From assembly GCF_021412625.1 (NCBI RefSeq), contig NZ_JAKCFI010000002.1:1230887-1294886 (forward strand): a stretch of DNA of 64,000 bases, read 5' to 3'. The notes below the pieces were generated by a model. It made no database searches. It saw only the letters and a program-made list of their open reading frames with translations, and was not told the origin of the DNA. The position numbers and the translations under genes were made by a program. Shown here piece by piece: positions 20,514-30,400 of this stretch (within the stretch, counting starts at the first letter, position 1; each line of letters opens with the position of its first letter). Source of the DNA: Myxococcus stipitatus (GTDB lineage Bacteria > Myxococcota > Myxococcia > Myxococcales > Myxococcaceae).

Positions 20514-21587
20514 CTACGACTTCTTCTCCACCTTGATGACGCCCCGGCGGATCTGGTCGAGCTCGATGGACTCGAACAACGCCTGGAAGTTGCCGTTGCC
20601 GAAGCCCTCGTTGCCCTTGCGCTGGATGATTTCGAAGAAGATAGGGCCGAACAGGTTTTCGGTGAAGATCTGGAGGAGCAGGCCTTCCTGTTCGCTACCG
20701 TCGATGAGGATGCGGTTCTTGCGCATCCGCTCCAGGTCCTCGCCGTGCTTGGGGATGCGCTGGTCGACGAGGTCGTAGTAGGCGTCGAGGGTGTCCTGCA
20801 GGTCCACGCCCCGGGCGCGCAGCTTCTCCACGGTGCCGTAGATGTCCTGGGTGGACAGGGCCAGGTGCTGGATGCCCTCGCCCTTGTACTCGCGGATGAA
20901 CTCCTCGATCTGCGACTTCTCGTCCTGGCTCTCGTTGAGCGGGATGCGGATGGCCCGGTCGGGGGCGATCATCGCCTGGCTGAACAGGCCGGTCGCCTGG
21001 CCCTTGATGTCGAAGTACTTCTGCTCGGTGAAGCCGAAGACGCGGTTGTAGAACGTGGACCAGGTGCGCATCTGGCCCCGGCGCACGTTGTGCGTCAGGT
21101 GGTCCAGCGACTCGAGGCCCACGCTGTTGCGGGCCTCCGCCTCCTCGGCGCCGGGAATCTGGACCCAGGTGTCGTAGATGCTGCCCCGCGCCCCGTACTG
21201 GTCGACGAGATACAGCAGACTGCCGCCGATACCCTGCAGCACATAGAAGCCCTCGCCCAGCGAGCTGGTGGCCGGGTCGGCCGCCTTGGCGCCGCGCTCC
21301 AGCGCCATCTCGTAGGCGGCGCGGGCGTTGGCCACGCGGAAGGCCATGGCGTTGGCGGACGGACCGTGGGCGACGCGGAACTCGGCGGCCTGCCCGGAGG
21401 CCTCGTTGTTGATGAGCAGGTTGATGTCACCCTGCTTGTAGCGGACCACGTTCTTGGTCGGATGCCGGGAGTAGGCCGTGAACCCCAGCCGCTCCACCAG
21501 CTTCACCATCGCGTCGATGTTCGGGCTCGTGAACTCCACGAACTCGAAGCCATTCAGCCCAAGAGGGTTTTCCGCCGCGCTCACCAT
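20514..21587 (-). CDS. hppD: 4-hydroxyphenylpyruvate dioxygenase
   Basis: A 357-aa vicinal-oxygen-chelate enzyme that converts 4-hydroxyphenylpyruvate to homogentisate. The iron ligands are visible as His in SLDHLTHNV, His in IQHLALST and Glu in [12 protein letters not shown] 21587 has GGAGG 8 nt upstream. It is the first gene of hppD-hmgA-Rieske; the 244-nt region upstream must hold the promoter, but no convincing -35/-10 pair was found. Confidence 0.97.
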   Translation of the reverse strand: MVSAAENPLGLNGFEFVEFTSPNIDAMVKLVERLGFTAYSRHPTKNVVRYKQGDINLLINNEASGQAAEFRVAHGPSANAMAFRVANARAAYEMALERGAKAADPATSSLGEGFYVLQGIGGSLLYLVDQYGARGSIYDTWVQIPGAEEAEARNSVGLESLDHLTHNVRRGQMRTWSTFYNRVFGFTEQKYFDIKGQATGLFSQAMIAPDRAIRIPLNESQDEKSQIEEFIREYKGEGIQHLALSTQDIYGTVEKLRARGVDLQDTLDAYYDLVDQRIPKHGEDLERMRKNRILIDGSEQEGLLLQIFTENLFGPIFFEIIQRKGNEGFGNGNFQALFESIELDQIRRGVIKVEKKS

Positions 21588-21831
21588 GACACTGCCTCCA
21601 CACGTTCTCTACGGGTGCGGGAGTCAAGGTAGGGAGGGAGGCATTTCGAGGAAAGCACAAAGCGCTGCCAGAGATTGTCAGAAGCCCTCACAGTCTTCCG
21701 AGGGAGGGCCCCGACGAATGTGCGCAGCAGGCGCGTCAAGACCGGTGGTGTGACGCGTCACTGACTCGGTGTAGTGGATTGCCACGAGGCGGGCAGGCGA
21801 CCGCCTCTCCGCTCGTCGGAAGGTGGGCGTC

Positions 21832-23298
21832 TCAGGGCTGGGGCGCGGCCGTGGGCGCCGCGCCCATCAGGTCCTCGGGACGCTGGGGAAGGTCCAATCC
21901 CTCGACAGGGATTTCGAGCGCCTCGTTCCCCGTGCCCCGCGCGTAGCGGTGGCCGGCGTCGTCCGGCGCCTCGTGGCCCAGCCACAGCCTCGCCAGCTCG
22001 CGTCCCCGCGCGTCGGACAGCACCACGCTCGGGGAGGACTCGTCGATGCCGTACTTCGACCAATCCCGAGGCTTCGTCTCCACGAAGGCCGAGGCGCGGA
22101 GCGCATGCAGCGCGCGCAGCAGGGCCACCATGCGGAAGTGATGCGCCTTGCCGGACGAGGGCGCCGTCACCTCCCAGGCCCCCGTGCCCGCGTCGTCCGC
22201 GCTCCTGCTCTCCACGGTGATGGAGGGCGCTCCACCTCCTGGGTGGAACACGACGCGGCGCACGTCCTCGCGGCGGAAGACGAGGACGTGCCGGTCCTTC
22301 AGCGCGCGTGCGTCCACGTCCAGCACGGAGAGCGCGCCCTCGGGCACCTCGCCCAGGACGGCCACGGCGCCTTGCTCCCTCAGGGCGAAGACGCGCGGCT
22401 CACCGTCCACCTCCGCGCGCGACATGCGCACGCGCACGGGCTCTCCCGACGTGGGCGTGAAGCGGGCGTCGACCGCCGGCGCCTCCAGCCCGAGCTTCTT
22501 GCGCACGGGCGCGGAGTCGACGGGGAAGGCGAGCGCGCGCTGGTCCTTCAGGTCCGACAACAGCGCGGAGACCTTCGCCTCGTCCGCCCGCTCCGCGACG
22601 GGCTTCACCAGCCGCCACGCCTTGTCGCCGGGCACGCGCTCCAGCGTGTAGCCCTGGCCTGGCAGCCTGACCTCGATGGTCGCGAACGACGCGGCGTCGA
22701 GCCCACCGAGGAACTCCTTGGCGCGCAGCGCGAAGGTGCCCCGGTCCAGGCTCCAGCGCACGGAGCCCTGGGCCGCGTACACGCGGGGGTCGCCTTCGCG
22801 GCGCACGTACACGGAGCCGTCGAACGTGTTCTCGACGCCGCCGTGGAGGGTGACGGCCTGCGCGGCGTCCGGGAGGTCGGAGTGGGTGCGGGCCGTCACG
22901 GTGAACACGGGCGTCTTCAACCCGTACTTCTCCAGGGCCGCGTCGGTGGGCGAGGCGTCCACCAGGGTGCTCGACTTCGACGACTCGAGCGTGGCCAGGA
23001 TGGCCTCCACGGCGGTGTCCTCGGCGCGCGCGTTGACGGGGGCGGTGAGCGTCCACTTCCCGTCCGGTCCTCGCGCCAGCTCGGTGGTGTCGCCCTGGGC
23101 GCGCACGGTGATGTGCGTGAAGACGGGGGCCGGCGCCCCCCGCGGCGTCCGGGGTTCGAAGAGCTTCTCGGCGACGGCCTGGGGGCGCGACGCGTCCGCG
23201 TCGCTCTTCTTCCGGCCGTCGCAGGCCGGCAGGGCGACTCCCGCGCTCACCGCCGCCGTGGCCAACAGGCCCGCGAGCACCGAGCGCGCGCGGTTCAC
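21832..23298 (-). CDS. DUF4340 protein, GldG-associated
   Basis: A 488-aa exported protein with an N-terminal signal sequence ending around VALPAC (Cys26), so a possible lipoprotein. The mature part contains repeated DUF4340-type modules (for example GPDGKWTLTAPVNARAEDTAVEAILATL and GDKAWRLVKPVAERADEAKVSALLSDL). DUF4340 proteins are regularly encoded behind GldG-like genes. The GTG start overlaps the upstream GldG-like stop (GTGA, 4 nt). It is the last gene of the ABC operon. Confidence 0.88.
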   Translation of the reverse strand: MNRARSVLAGLLATAAVSAGVALPACDGRKKSDADASRPQAVAEKLFEPRTPRGAPAPVFTHITVRAQGDTTELARGPDGKWTLTAPVNARAEDTAVEAILATLESSKSSTLVDASPTDAALEKYGLKTPVFTVTARTHSDLPDAAQAVTLHGGVENTFDGSVYVRREGDPRVYAAQGSVRWSLDRGTFALRAKEFLGGLDAASFATIEVRLPGQGYTLERVPGDKAWRLVKPVAERADEAKVSALLSDLKDQRALAFPVDSAPVRKKLGLEAPAVDARFTPTSGEPVRVRMSRAEVDGEPRVFALREQGAVAVLGEVPEGALSVLDVDARALKDRHVLVFRREDVRRVVFHPGGGAPSITVESRSADDAGTGAWEVTAPSSGKAHHFRMVALLRALHALRASAFVETKPRDWSKYGIDESSPSVVLSDARGRELARLWLGHEAPDDAGHRYARGTGNEALEIPVEGLDLPQRPEDLMGAAPTAAPQP

Positions 23299-24866
23299 TT
23301 GCTCCTCCGCGTCAGCCAGATGGCGAGCCCCAGGCCCATGAGCGACAGGGGCAGGAGGTCGGTGGTGATGAAGCGCAGCTGGGACAGGGCGTTCCGGTCC
23401 AGGGTGATGGTGGACACGTCGCGGTCGGGCGGCCGGAGGGAGATTCGGGCCACCTGGTTGGAGGCCCAGCCCAGCGCGTTCATGACCAGGTTGCGGTTGG
23501 GCTCGTGGCCCCAGTTCGGGTCGAGCAGCAGCTCCGACTCGCCCACGACCACCATGCGTGCCTGGGCGAAGCGGCGGTCCGGCGCGTTGCTCGTGTCCCG
23601 GGTGACGGTGGCCGCGAGCGTGAGCTGCCCGGTCTTCTCCCCATCGGAAGGGACCGCGTCCTTCTCGGGGTTCGTCTCCACCCAGCCATGCTGCGAGGTG
23701 TGGATGAGCGGCTCGACCCGGACTCCGTCCGCCAGCCCCTCGCGCAGCAGGCTGAGGCTGCGCGCCGTGGGCAGCTCCACGTTCAGCCCGCGCTGCTGCA
23801 AGGGGCGGACGATGTCGTGGGGGCCGTAGAAGGGCGTGCGCAGCACGTAGGGGTTGCCGCTGTTGTACTGCGCGTCCGCCGCGACGCCCTCGTCGACCTG
23901 GATGCCGTACTCGGCGAGCAGCTCGCCCAGGCCGTCCCGGAGCCCCGCGTCCGTGAAGTAGAGCACGCGCCCGCCCTGGGTGAGGTAGCGGCGCAGCACC
24001 TCCACCTCGGGCGAGGAGAAGGGCACGCGCGCGCCCGCGATGACGACGAGCGAGGCGTCCCGGGGGAGGTCCGTCGCGCCGGTGAGGTAGATGGCCTCCA
24101 CGCCGTAGCCCTCCTGAAGGAGCTGTCGCCGCAGCTCGGACAGCGTGGCGCCGGGGTCGTCCGGCGCCGCGTCGTCCTTGGCCAGGGGCCACTCGCCGTG
24201 GCCGGTGACGAAGTAGACGCGCTGCGTTCCCACCGCGTTCAGCTTGATGAGGGCGTTGGTGAGGTCCTGCTCGGACACGACGCTCAGCGTGGTGTGGGAG
24301 GCCAGGGGCCCCTCGCCGCGCGACAGCACCACCGTCGCCTGTCCCTCCTTGAGCTGGTACATCGCGGCCAGGTCGGGGACCCGGCGCGGGTCCTCGAGGA
24401 CGTACTCGAAGCGCTCCGGGGCCTGGGCCTGGTATCGCCGGAACAGCTCCTCCGTCAGGGCGTACGAGGCGTGGGTCGGCGTCATGAAGCCGTAGGCGCG
24501 CACCTTCTCGGGCAGCGACTCCAGCGTGGCCACCGTCTGGGGCGCGAGCGAGTGGAGCTTGCCGCGCGTCAGGTCCCAGCGGGCGTTGTGGCGATAGGCG
24601 ACGAGGTTGACGACCACGAGGACCGCCAGCGCGCCCAGCACGACGAGCGCCGAGCGGACGAAGCCGACGCTCGAACGGCGCGCGTCGGGACTGCCGAAGG
24701 CGCGCAGGTTCGTGGCGACACACACGCCGAGCAGGACCAGGCCGATGCCGGCCTTCACGGCGGTGGCCACGGGACTGCCCGAGGTGAGGAAGAGGGTGGC
24801 GGGGCTCGACAGGAGCAGCAGGAGCCCGAAGGCGCCCAGATATCGACCGATGAGGGCCACGTTCAT
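23295..24866 (-). CDS. GldG-family ABC-associated membrane protein
   Basis: 523 aa: several N-terminal membrane helices, a large extracytoplasmic domain of the GldG/IFT52-like type (RVYFVTGHGEWPL...LVVIAGARVPFSSPEVEVLRRYLTQGGRVLYF), and one C-terminal helix before an RRSK tail. In Flavobacterium the GldA-GldF-GldG transporter is needed for gliding; in most other bacteria the family has no proven substrate. It starts 13 nt after the permease gene and overlaps the DUF4340 gene. Confidence 0.9.
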   Translation of the reverse strand: MNVALIGRYLGAFGLLLLLSSPATLFLTSGSPVATAVKAGIGLVLLGVCVATNLRAFGSPDARRSSVGFVRSALVVLGALAVLVVVNLVAYRHNARWDLTRGKLHSLAPQTVATLESLPEKVRAYGFMTPTHASYALTEELFRRYQAQAPERFEYVLEDPRRVPDLAAMYQLKEGQATVVLSRGEGPLASHTTLSVVSEQDLTNALIKLNAVGTQRVYFVTGHGEWPLAKDDAAPDDPGATLSELRRQLLQEGYGVEAIYLTGATDLPRDASLVVIAGARVPFSSPEVEVLRRYLTQGGRVLYFTDAGLRDGLGELLAEYGIQVDEGVAADAQYNSGNPYVLRTPFYGPHDIVRPLQQRGLNVELPTARSLSLLREGLADGVRVEPLIHTSQHGWVETNPEKDAVPSDGEKTGQLTLAATVTRDTSNAPDRRFAQARMVVVGESELLLDPNWGHEPNRNLVMNALGWASNQVARISLRPPDRDVSTITLDRNALSQLRFITTDLLPLSLMGLGLAIWLTRRSK

Positions 24867-24879
24867 GTCCGGGTTCCCT

Positions 24880-25683
24880 TCAGGCCTGGCGCTGGACTTC
24901 GACGGCCCGGTGGGTGAGCAGCAGCGAGAAGGCGATGACGGAGGCGAAGAACACGAACGATTGCACCTCCACCACGCCCTTGAGCAGGTTCTGGAGCTGC
25001 GCGTCGAAGGACACGTACGTCAGCACCGAGCGCAGGGGCTCCGACGTGGCCTGCGCCACGCTGGTCAGGAGCATCCACGGCAGCAGCACCGCGAACGTGA
25101 GCAGGGCCGCCAGCATCTGGCTCTCCGTCAGGGCGGAGATGAACAGCCCCACCGCCATGCACGTGGCGCCCCACAGCAGCACGCCCACGTAGCCCGTCAG
25201 CACCGTGGGCCACTCCAGCGCGGCGCCCGTGTCGGCGTGGCCGAAGAGGGACAGCAGCGCCGGGAAGAGGAGGGTGAGGCCGAGCGTGGCGGTGATGATG
25301 CCCAGCCCGCCCAGGTACTTGCCCACCACGACTTCGAGCGGCCGCACCGGCGACGTCATCAAGAGCTCGTACGTCTTGTTGCGCTTCTCCTCCGCGAACA
25401 GGCGCATGGAGAGGAAGGGGGCGACGAACAGGGTGATGATGATGACCGAGCCCCACAGCTGCACCACCACGCCCTCGGTGAGGTTGCGGTAGCTGTCGTA
25501 GTCCGGGGGCATCCGGGCCCACGTCGCCTCCCGCGCCATCTCCTGGACCTGTTGGAAGGACTCCAGCAGGGCGGCGAAGAAGAACGCGGAGAGGGCCATC
25601 ATCGCGGTGAAGACGACGTAGGCCCACGGGGTGGTGAAGTAGAGGGACAGTTCCTTGCGGGCGATGGCCAGGGCGGTGCGCAT
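24880..25683 (-). CDS. ABC-2 type permease (GldF-like)
   Basis: A 267-aa permease with six predicted membrane helices and the ABC-2 pattern (N-terminal ALAIARKELSLYFTTPWAYV, then MRLFAEEKRNKTYELLMTSPV before helix three). It would form the channel driven by the ATPase encoded 33 nt upstream and work with the GldG-like protein encoded 13 nt downstream. Confidence 0.92.
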   Translation of the reverse strand: MRTALAIARKELSLYFTTPWAYVVFTAMMALSAFFFAALLESFQQVQEMAREATWARMPPDYDSYRNLTEGVVVQLWGSVIIITLFVAPFLSMRLFAEEKRNKTYELLMTSPVRPLEVVVGKYLGGLGIITATLGLTLLFPALLSLFGHADTGAALEWPTVLTGYVGVLLWGATCMAVGLFISALTESQMLAALLTFAVLLPWMLLTSVAQATSEPLRSVLTYVSFDAQLQNLLKGVVEVQSFVFFASVIAFSLLLTHRAVEVQRQA

Positions 25684-25716
25684 GGGGCCGGGGTTCCTCG
25701 CGGGTGGGGCGCGCGC

Positions 25717-26445
25717 TCAGGCGGCGGTCAGCTTGATGAACACTTCCTCCAACGACGCGCTCTGCGACGGGCCGTGGAGGCCGGCCAGCTTGCGCAGGTC
25801 GTCGTGGGCGACGATGCGCCCCTGGTTGAGGATGAGGACCCGCTCGCAGGTCATCGTCACCTCCGGGAGGATGTGCGTGGAGAGGATGACGGTGTGCTTG
25901 CCGGCCAGGCCCTTGATGAGCGCGCGCACCTCCGCGCGCTGCGCGGGGTCCAGCCCCTCGGTGGGCTCGTCGAGGATGAGCACGGGCGGTGCGCCCAGCA
26001 GCGCCTGGGCGATGCCGGTGCGCTGCTTGTAGCCCTTCGACAGCTCCTGGATGAGGCGCCCCAGCACGTGGCTCACGCCGGTGAGGCTGGCCACCCGCTC
26101 GACCTCCGCCTCGAGTCCTCGCGAGGGCAGGCGCTTGAGCGAGGCCACGAACCGCAGGTACCCGTGGACCGTCATCTCCGGGTAGAGCGGCGGCGTCTCG
26201 GGCAGGTAGCCGATGCGGCGCTTCACCTCCAGCGGGTGCGTCGTGACGTCGAAGCCGCCCACCTTCACCACGCCCTCCGACGGCGGCAGGAAGCCGGTGA
26301 GGACCTTCATCGTGGTGGACTTGCCCGCGCCGTTCGGCCCGAGGAAGCCGAGCAGCTCGCCCTCCTCGATGCTGAAGGAGAGGTCCTCGATGGCCACGCG
26401 GTCGCGATACCGCCGGGTGAGGTGCTGCACCTCGATCATCGGCAT
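25717..26445 (-). CDS. ABC transporter ATPase (GldA-like)
   Basis: A 242-aa ATPase with Walker A GPNGAGKST, Q-loop YLPETPPLYPEMT, signature LSKGYKQR, Walker B VLILDEPTEGLDP and the H-loop STHILPE. The SKGYKQR variant is typical of GldA/NatA-like ATPases. The start is ATG 26445 or 26439. It is the first gene of the four-gene ABC unit; the region 26446-26668 separates it from the divergent aspartate kinase. Confidence 0.94.
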   Translation of the reverse strand: MPMIEVQHLTRRYRDRVAIEDLSFSIEEGELLGFLGPNGAGKSTTMKVLTGFLPPSEGVVKVGGFDVTTHPLEVKRRIGYLPETPPLYPEMTVHGYLRFVASLKRLPSRGLEAEVERVASLTGVSHVLGRLIQELSKGYKQRTGIAQALLGAPPVLILDEPTEGLDPAQRAEVRALIKGLAGKHTVILSTHILPEVTMTCERVLILNQGRIVAHDDLRKLAGLHGPSQSASLEEVFIKLTAA

Positions 26446-26668
26446 GGGGAGGGCTCCAGGGAAGCGAAGGCTCGACCCTGGGCCGCTGGGCGTGGAGAGC
26501 GAGTCTCGGGCGGCCCGGGCAGACCGCGGCCGACTATAGAAGCCGACCTCGGGGTGTCAAGGCGACGCACCCCTGGCGTCCCCGGAGCGGGCGGGCTGGC
26601 CGGCGTCCTGCAAGAATGGTCCGGGGTGTGGTTCCTTGGACACGCCCATCAGGGGTAGTGAGACGCTC

Positions 26669-27862
26669 ATGCCTATCGTGGTGCAGAAGTACGGCGGCTC
26701 GTCGGTGGCCGACGTGGAGAAGATTCGCAAGGTGGCGCGGCGTGTGAAGGACAAGCGCGACGCCGGGTATCAGGTGGTGGTGGTGGTCAGCGCCATGGGT
26801 GACACCACGGACGAACTGCTGGCGTTGGCCAAGCAGGTGTCGCCGGATCCTCCGCGGCGCGAGCTGGACATGCTGCTCACGTGTGGCGAGCGCATCTCCA
26901 TGGCGCTGCTGTCCATGGCCCTCCAGGAGATGGAGGTCCCGGCCATCAGCTTCACGGGCAGCCAGAGCGGCATCATCACCAACGACGCGCATGCGCAGGC
27001 GCGCATCGTCGAGGTGAGGCCGTACCGCATCCACGACGAGCTGGCGCGGGGGCGGGTGGTCATCGTCGCCGGCTACCAGGGCGTGTCCTACAAGAAGGAA
27101 GTGACGACACTGGGGCGCGGCGGTTCGGACACGACGGCGGTGGCGCTGGCCGCGGCGCTCGAGGCCGAGGCGTGTGAAATCTACTCCGACGTGGATGGCA
27201 TCTTCAGCGCGGACCCGCGCGTGGTGCCGGACGCGCGCAAGCTCGAGGCGCTCAACTACGACGAGATGCAGGAGCTGGCGAGCGCGGGCGCGAAGGTGCT
27301 CAACGCGCAGGCGGTGGAGTGGGCGAAGTCGCGCGGCATCGTCATCCTCGCGCGCACGGCGCACGCCCAGGGCACGGGCACGGCGGTGAGGGAGCTGACG
27401 GCGGCGCAGGACACACGCGTGAAGGGCGTCACCGCGGAGGTGGAGATGGCGGTGTTGTGCGCGACCGCGCGCGTGCGTCTGCCGGAGCTGCTGGAGTTCC
27501 TCGACGCGCGCGGGGTGCGCGGACGCACGCTCGGCCATGACGGGCTGTCCGAGGAGGCGGGGCATACGTACCTCCTCGTGCCCCTGGCGGACATCCACGG
27601 CGAGGAGGCGCTGCGCAAGGACCTGTCCACGCGCTTCGGTGACGGCGTGTCCTGGCGCGGTGAGCTGGGGACCGTCACCTGCGTGGGCGTGGGCCTCAAC
27701 GCGGACTGGGTCCCCCTGCGGCAGTCGCTCGCCGCCGCGGAGGAGCTGGGCGCGCGCGTGCACGCGGTCCACACCTCTCCGCTCCAGCTCACGTTGCTGG
27801 TCGACAAGGCGCACCTCAAGCCGTTGACGGCGCGGCTGCACCGCGAGCTGCTCGGGAGCTGA
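26669..27862 (+). CDS. lysC: Aspartate kinase
   Basis: A 397-aa enzyme that phosphorylates aspartate, the first step to lysine, methionine, threonine and diaminopimelate. The N-terminal KYGGSS nucleotide motif, [13 protein letters not shown] and [12 protein letters not shown] motifs are intact; two ACT domains (about 265-397) suggest feedback control by amino-acid end products. A TTG-initiated frame reaches 26636, but ATG 26669 gives the standard [12 protein letters not shown] start. Confidence 0.96.
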   Translation: MPIVVQKYGGSSVADVEKIRKVARRVKDKRDAGYQVVVVVSAMGDTTDELLALAKQVSPDPPRRELDMLLTCGERISMALLSMALQEMEVPAISFTGSQSGIITNDAHAQARIVEVRPYRIHDELARGRVVIVAGYQGVSYKKEVTTLGRGGSDTTAVALAAALEAEACEIYSDVDGIFSADPRVVPDARKLEALNYDEMQELASAGAKVLNAQAVEWAKSRGIVILARTAHAQGTGTAVRELTAAQDTRVKGVTAEVEMAVLCATARVRLPELLEFLDARGVRGRTLGHDGLSEEAGHTYLLVPLADIHGEEALRKDLSTRFGDGVSWRGELGTVTCVGVGLNADWVPLRQSLAAAEELGARVHAVHTSPLQLTLLVDKAHLKPLTARLHRELLGS

Positions 27863-27977
27863 GGGCGTCGCTTCGGGGGGGCCGCGTCCCGGGCCATTGG
27901 GAAGCCGGGGCGCGACGTGTCCCGGAGCGGGGAGACACGCCCTCGCCACGGTTCGGGCGAGGACGTGCAGGGGGAAA

Positions 27978-28009
27978 GCCTCGGGCCGTTGGTGGCGCCG
28001 ACCCGAGGC
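27978..28009 (-). terminator. Terminator of the beta-helix lipoprotein gene
   Basis: An 8-bp GC-rich stem (27978-27985 with 28002-28009) with a 16-nt loop, read on the minus strand 10 nt after the stop of the beta-helix gene and followed by TTT. Intrinsic termination is likely. It may also slow transcription from the convergent aspartate kinase. Confidence 0.55.
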
Positions 28010-28019
28010 CGGGCGAGGA

Positions 28020-29639
28020 CTACTCGTCGACGGACGCCGTCGCGGCCGAGGGGCAGTCGGACTCCACCGCGCCCACGTCCGGAGCCGCGCCGCAGTAGGG
28101 CAGGCCCAGGTCCATCCCCTTGTCCACCGCGCCGGCGCCGGGCGCGAAGGTCTTCACGTCGGCCAGGGCGTTGGCCGCCTCGGAGGAGGTGGCGTCCTGT
28201 CCCTGCTGCTTCCAGGCGGCCAGCAGGTCACCGACCCACGAGGACCCGGGCACGAAGAACTTGCCCGTCGTGAAGCTGGCGCGCGGCTGGTAGACGTTGG
28301 CGCTCAGGTCCAGCTCGGACACGTAGGGCCCCAGGTTGACGGCGTTGCGGGTGGCGAAGAGGTTGTTGCGCACCGCCACGCGCGTCGAGTCACCCCCGGT
28401 GCCGTGGCCCACCACGAGCGCGAAGCCCTCCGTGCCGGTGACGGTGTTGTGCAGCACGCGAACGTCGACGCCGTTCTCGATGCGGATGGCGGAGCCCTCC
28501 GGCGTCTTCAAACCGTGGATGCGATTGCGGCGCACGGAGACGTTCGTCGGCGGCGCGTTCACCCGGTTGCCGCCCACGGCGATGCCCAGGGCCGCGTCGG
28601 AGATGTCGTTGTTCTCCAGCACGACGTTCTTCGCGGAGTAGTGCACCACCACGGCCTCGCCACGGGACGTGCTCGACTGGGTGAAGCCGTGCATGCGGTT
28701 GTTGCGCACGGTGACGTCGTGGCACGTCTTGATGTCGATGGCGTTCTCGCGGTTGTCGTGGAGGTGGTTGTCCTCGACGAGGACGCCCTTGGCGGGCGTG
28801 TCGTTGCTGAAGCCCTCGGGGCCGAGGCACTGCACCGAGTCACCCGAGTTGCCATGGATGTCGTTGCCGCGCACGGTGATGTCCCGCGACGTGGGGGCGA
28901 TGACGATGCCGTGCGAGTCGGTCGAGCCCTGGTCGAAGTCGTGGATGTGGTTGTTCTGGATGGTGACGCCCCGGGCGCCCGAGTCGGTGCTGATGGCGCT
29001 GCCGAAGGCGCCGTTCTTCAGCTCGCTGTCGGCGAGGACCGAACCCTGGCTGTTGCCCGCGAAGGTCACGGCCACCTGCCGCGCGCCGCGCACGTCGAAC
29101 TCGAGGTTCTCGAGGCGCCAGTAGGGGCGCTGCACCATCACCATGTACCAGCCGCTGGAGGTGGGGACGAGCTTCGCGTTGCCCTCTCCGCGCAGGGTGA
29201 TGGGCGCGTTGGCGGTGCCAGCGCGCACGGCGGAGTCGATGACGAGCTTCTCCGCGTAGGTCCCGGACTGGACGCGAATCACTTCTCCCGGCCCCACGAG
29301 CGTGAGCGCCTTGGCGATGGTGCGCAGCGGCTTCGCCTGGGTGCCGGAAGCGGTGTCGTTGCCCGAAGGGCTGACATACCACTCGCGCGAATACTGGGGC
29401 TGCGAGGGCTCTTCCTCGGGCGCGGGCGCTGGTGGGGTGGGCGTCGAGGGGCCCGGTGTCTGGGTGACGGGCGGAGTGGATGTCCCGGGCGAGGTCGGCC
29501 GGGGAGTGCCCGTGGAGGGCGTCTGTGGGAGAGGGGTGTTGGGGACAGCACCCGAGGAGGGGGACTCCGTGCTTCCCTTACAGGCGAGAGCTCCGACGGA
29601 GATGGCTCCGAAGAGGCACAGGCTGCGAAGTGTGGACAT
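28020..29639 (-). CDS. Right-handed parallel beta-helix lipoprotein
   Basis: 539 aa. The signal peptide ends GALAC (Cys20), followed by a 60-residue Pro/Thr/Ser linker and then WYVSPSGNDTASGTQAKPLRTIAKAL, the usual entry to a DUF1565/pectate-lyase-like beta-helix. About a dozen rungs follow with the N-N-x-(I/L)-H-(D/G) periodicity (for example IQNNHIHDF, VRGNDIHGN, VEDNHLHDN, VRNNRMHGF). Such proteins bind or cleave polysaccharides; catalytic residues cannot be assigned by eye. Probably attached to the outer membrane or cell surface. ATG 29639 is selected with AGAGGAG upstream. Confidence 0.88.
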   Translation of the reverse strand: MSTLRSLCLFGAISVGALACKGSTESPSSGAVPNTPLPQTPSTGTPRPTSPGTSTPPVTQTPGPSTPTPPAPAPEEEPSQPQYSREWYVSPSGNDTASGTQAKPLRTIAKALTLVGPGEVIRVQSGTYAEKLVIDSAVRAGTANAPITLRGEGNAKLVPTSSGWYMVMVQRPYWRLENLEFDVRGARQVAVTFAGNSQGSVLADSELKNGAFGSAISTDSGARGVTIQNNHIHDFDQGSTDSHGIVIAPTSRDITVRGNDIHGNSGDSVQCLGPEGFSNDTPAKGVLVEDNHLHDNRENAIDIKTCHDVTVRNNRMHGFTQSSTSRGEAVVVHYSAKNVVLENNDISDAALGIAVGGNRVNAPPTNVSVRRNRIHGLKTPEGSAIRIENGVDVRVLHNTVTGTEGFALVVGHGTGGDSTRVAVRNNLFATRNAVNLGPYVSELDLSANVYQPRASFTTGKFFVPGSSWVGDLLAAWKQQGQDATSSEAANALADVKTFAPGAGAVDKGMDLGLPYCGAAPDVGAVESDCPSAATASVDE

Positions 29640-29947
29640 GAGGGGGTGGGCTCCTCTTGGGGGTTGAGCGAGCCAAGAACGTTCGGTGGAGCGAGCGCTA
29701 TTCTGCTTCCTCGCGCCGTCCGTTCCCTCGTCGGGCAGGCGGCCTGTCTCCCCTCTCACGCGAGCGGCGCGGATGCGCGGGGAGGACGAGGGCCGTGGCT
29801 CGGTCCGTGACCGCTACCACGAACCGGCGGCCCGATGGGAAGCGGCGCGTGGCTGCCTGGTGGGCAGTGGGAAGTGCTCGTGAGCCACGTCGTCGGGCAG
29901 CGAAGCGAGGAGGGCTTCGCGGTGATGCGGCGGCCCGCTCGGGAGTC
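29640..29947. other. 308-nt intergenic region
   Basis: The gap lies upstream of the beta-helix lipoprotein gene and downstream of the small lipoprotein at 29948. It presumably contains the beta-helix promoter. Open frames on both strands have no credible ribosome sites. I see no repeat, RNA gene or clear promoter. Confidence 0.45.
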
Positions 29948-30400
29948 TCAAGGCAACAGGCCGGGAATGCTGCCTCCGGGGCGCGGCGCGACGTGCATGC
30001 GGATGGTGCCAGGGAGGAGGAGGCACGCGGGTGGGGCGCCTCGGGCATTGCTTCCCACGGGCCACGGAGGCGCCGAGCACAGCCCCGTGAATGGAAGCCC
30101 ATGAGGTCCCCAGGAGGGGGCCATGGTCGCCCGGGTGGGCGAGTCGGGTGGCTCGGCCGAGCCAGGTGTGGCCTCGGACCCGCGCCGTGGCGCCAGGGCC
30201 ACCTCGTCTGGAGTCGGTGTCGTGTCGGGGATGAAGACGATGCCCTCGGGGATGGGCTCCTCTCGGGCGGCCTCGCCGAGGATGGCCTCGATGCGCTCCG
30301 TGCCTTCATCCTGGCTCGCCCCATGGCGGGTGGCGCATGCGCCCAGGCCCACCGCGACGCAGAGCGGGGCGAGGAGGTGGACTGAACGGCGGTGTGGCAT
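29948..30400 (-). CDS. Small lipoprotein, possibly degenerate C-terminus
   Basis: A 150-aa product starting at ATG 30400, with AAAGGAG 7 nt upstream. The signal peptide ends VGLGAC (Cys22). Residues 22-90 (TERIEAILGEAAREEPIPEGIVFIPDTTPTPDEV) look like a genuine folded or linker segment, whereas the last 50 residues are Pro/Gly-rich and lack clear protein-like character. The gene may have lost its original 3' end by frameshift. It is divergent from the Clp gene. Family not recognised. Confidence 0.6.
   Translation of the reverse strand: MPHRRSVHLLAPLCVAVGLGACATRHGASQDEGTERIEAILGEAAREEPIPEGIVFIPDTTPTPDEVALAPRRGSEATPGSAEPPDSPTRATMAPSWGPHGLPFTGLCSAPPWPVGSNARGAPPACLLLPGTIRMHVAPRPGGSIPGLLP

Noticed and set aside
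21750..21761. 12-bp perfect palindrome GTGACGCGTCAC upstream of hppD
   Set aside because: Possible operator, but palindromes this short are expected by chance many times in 64 kb; no second copy was seen.
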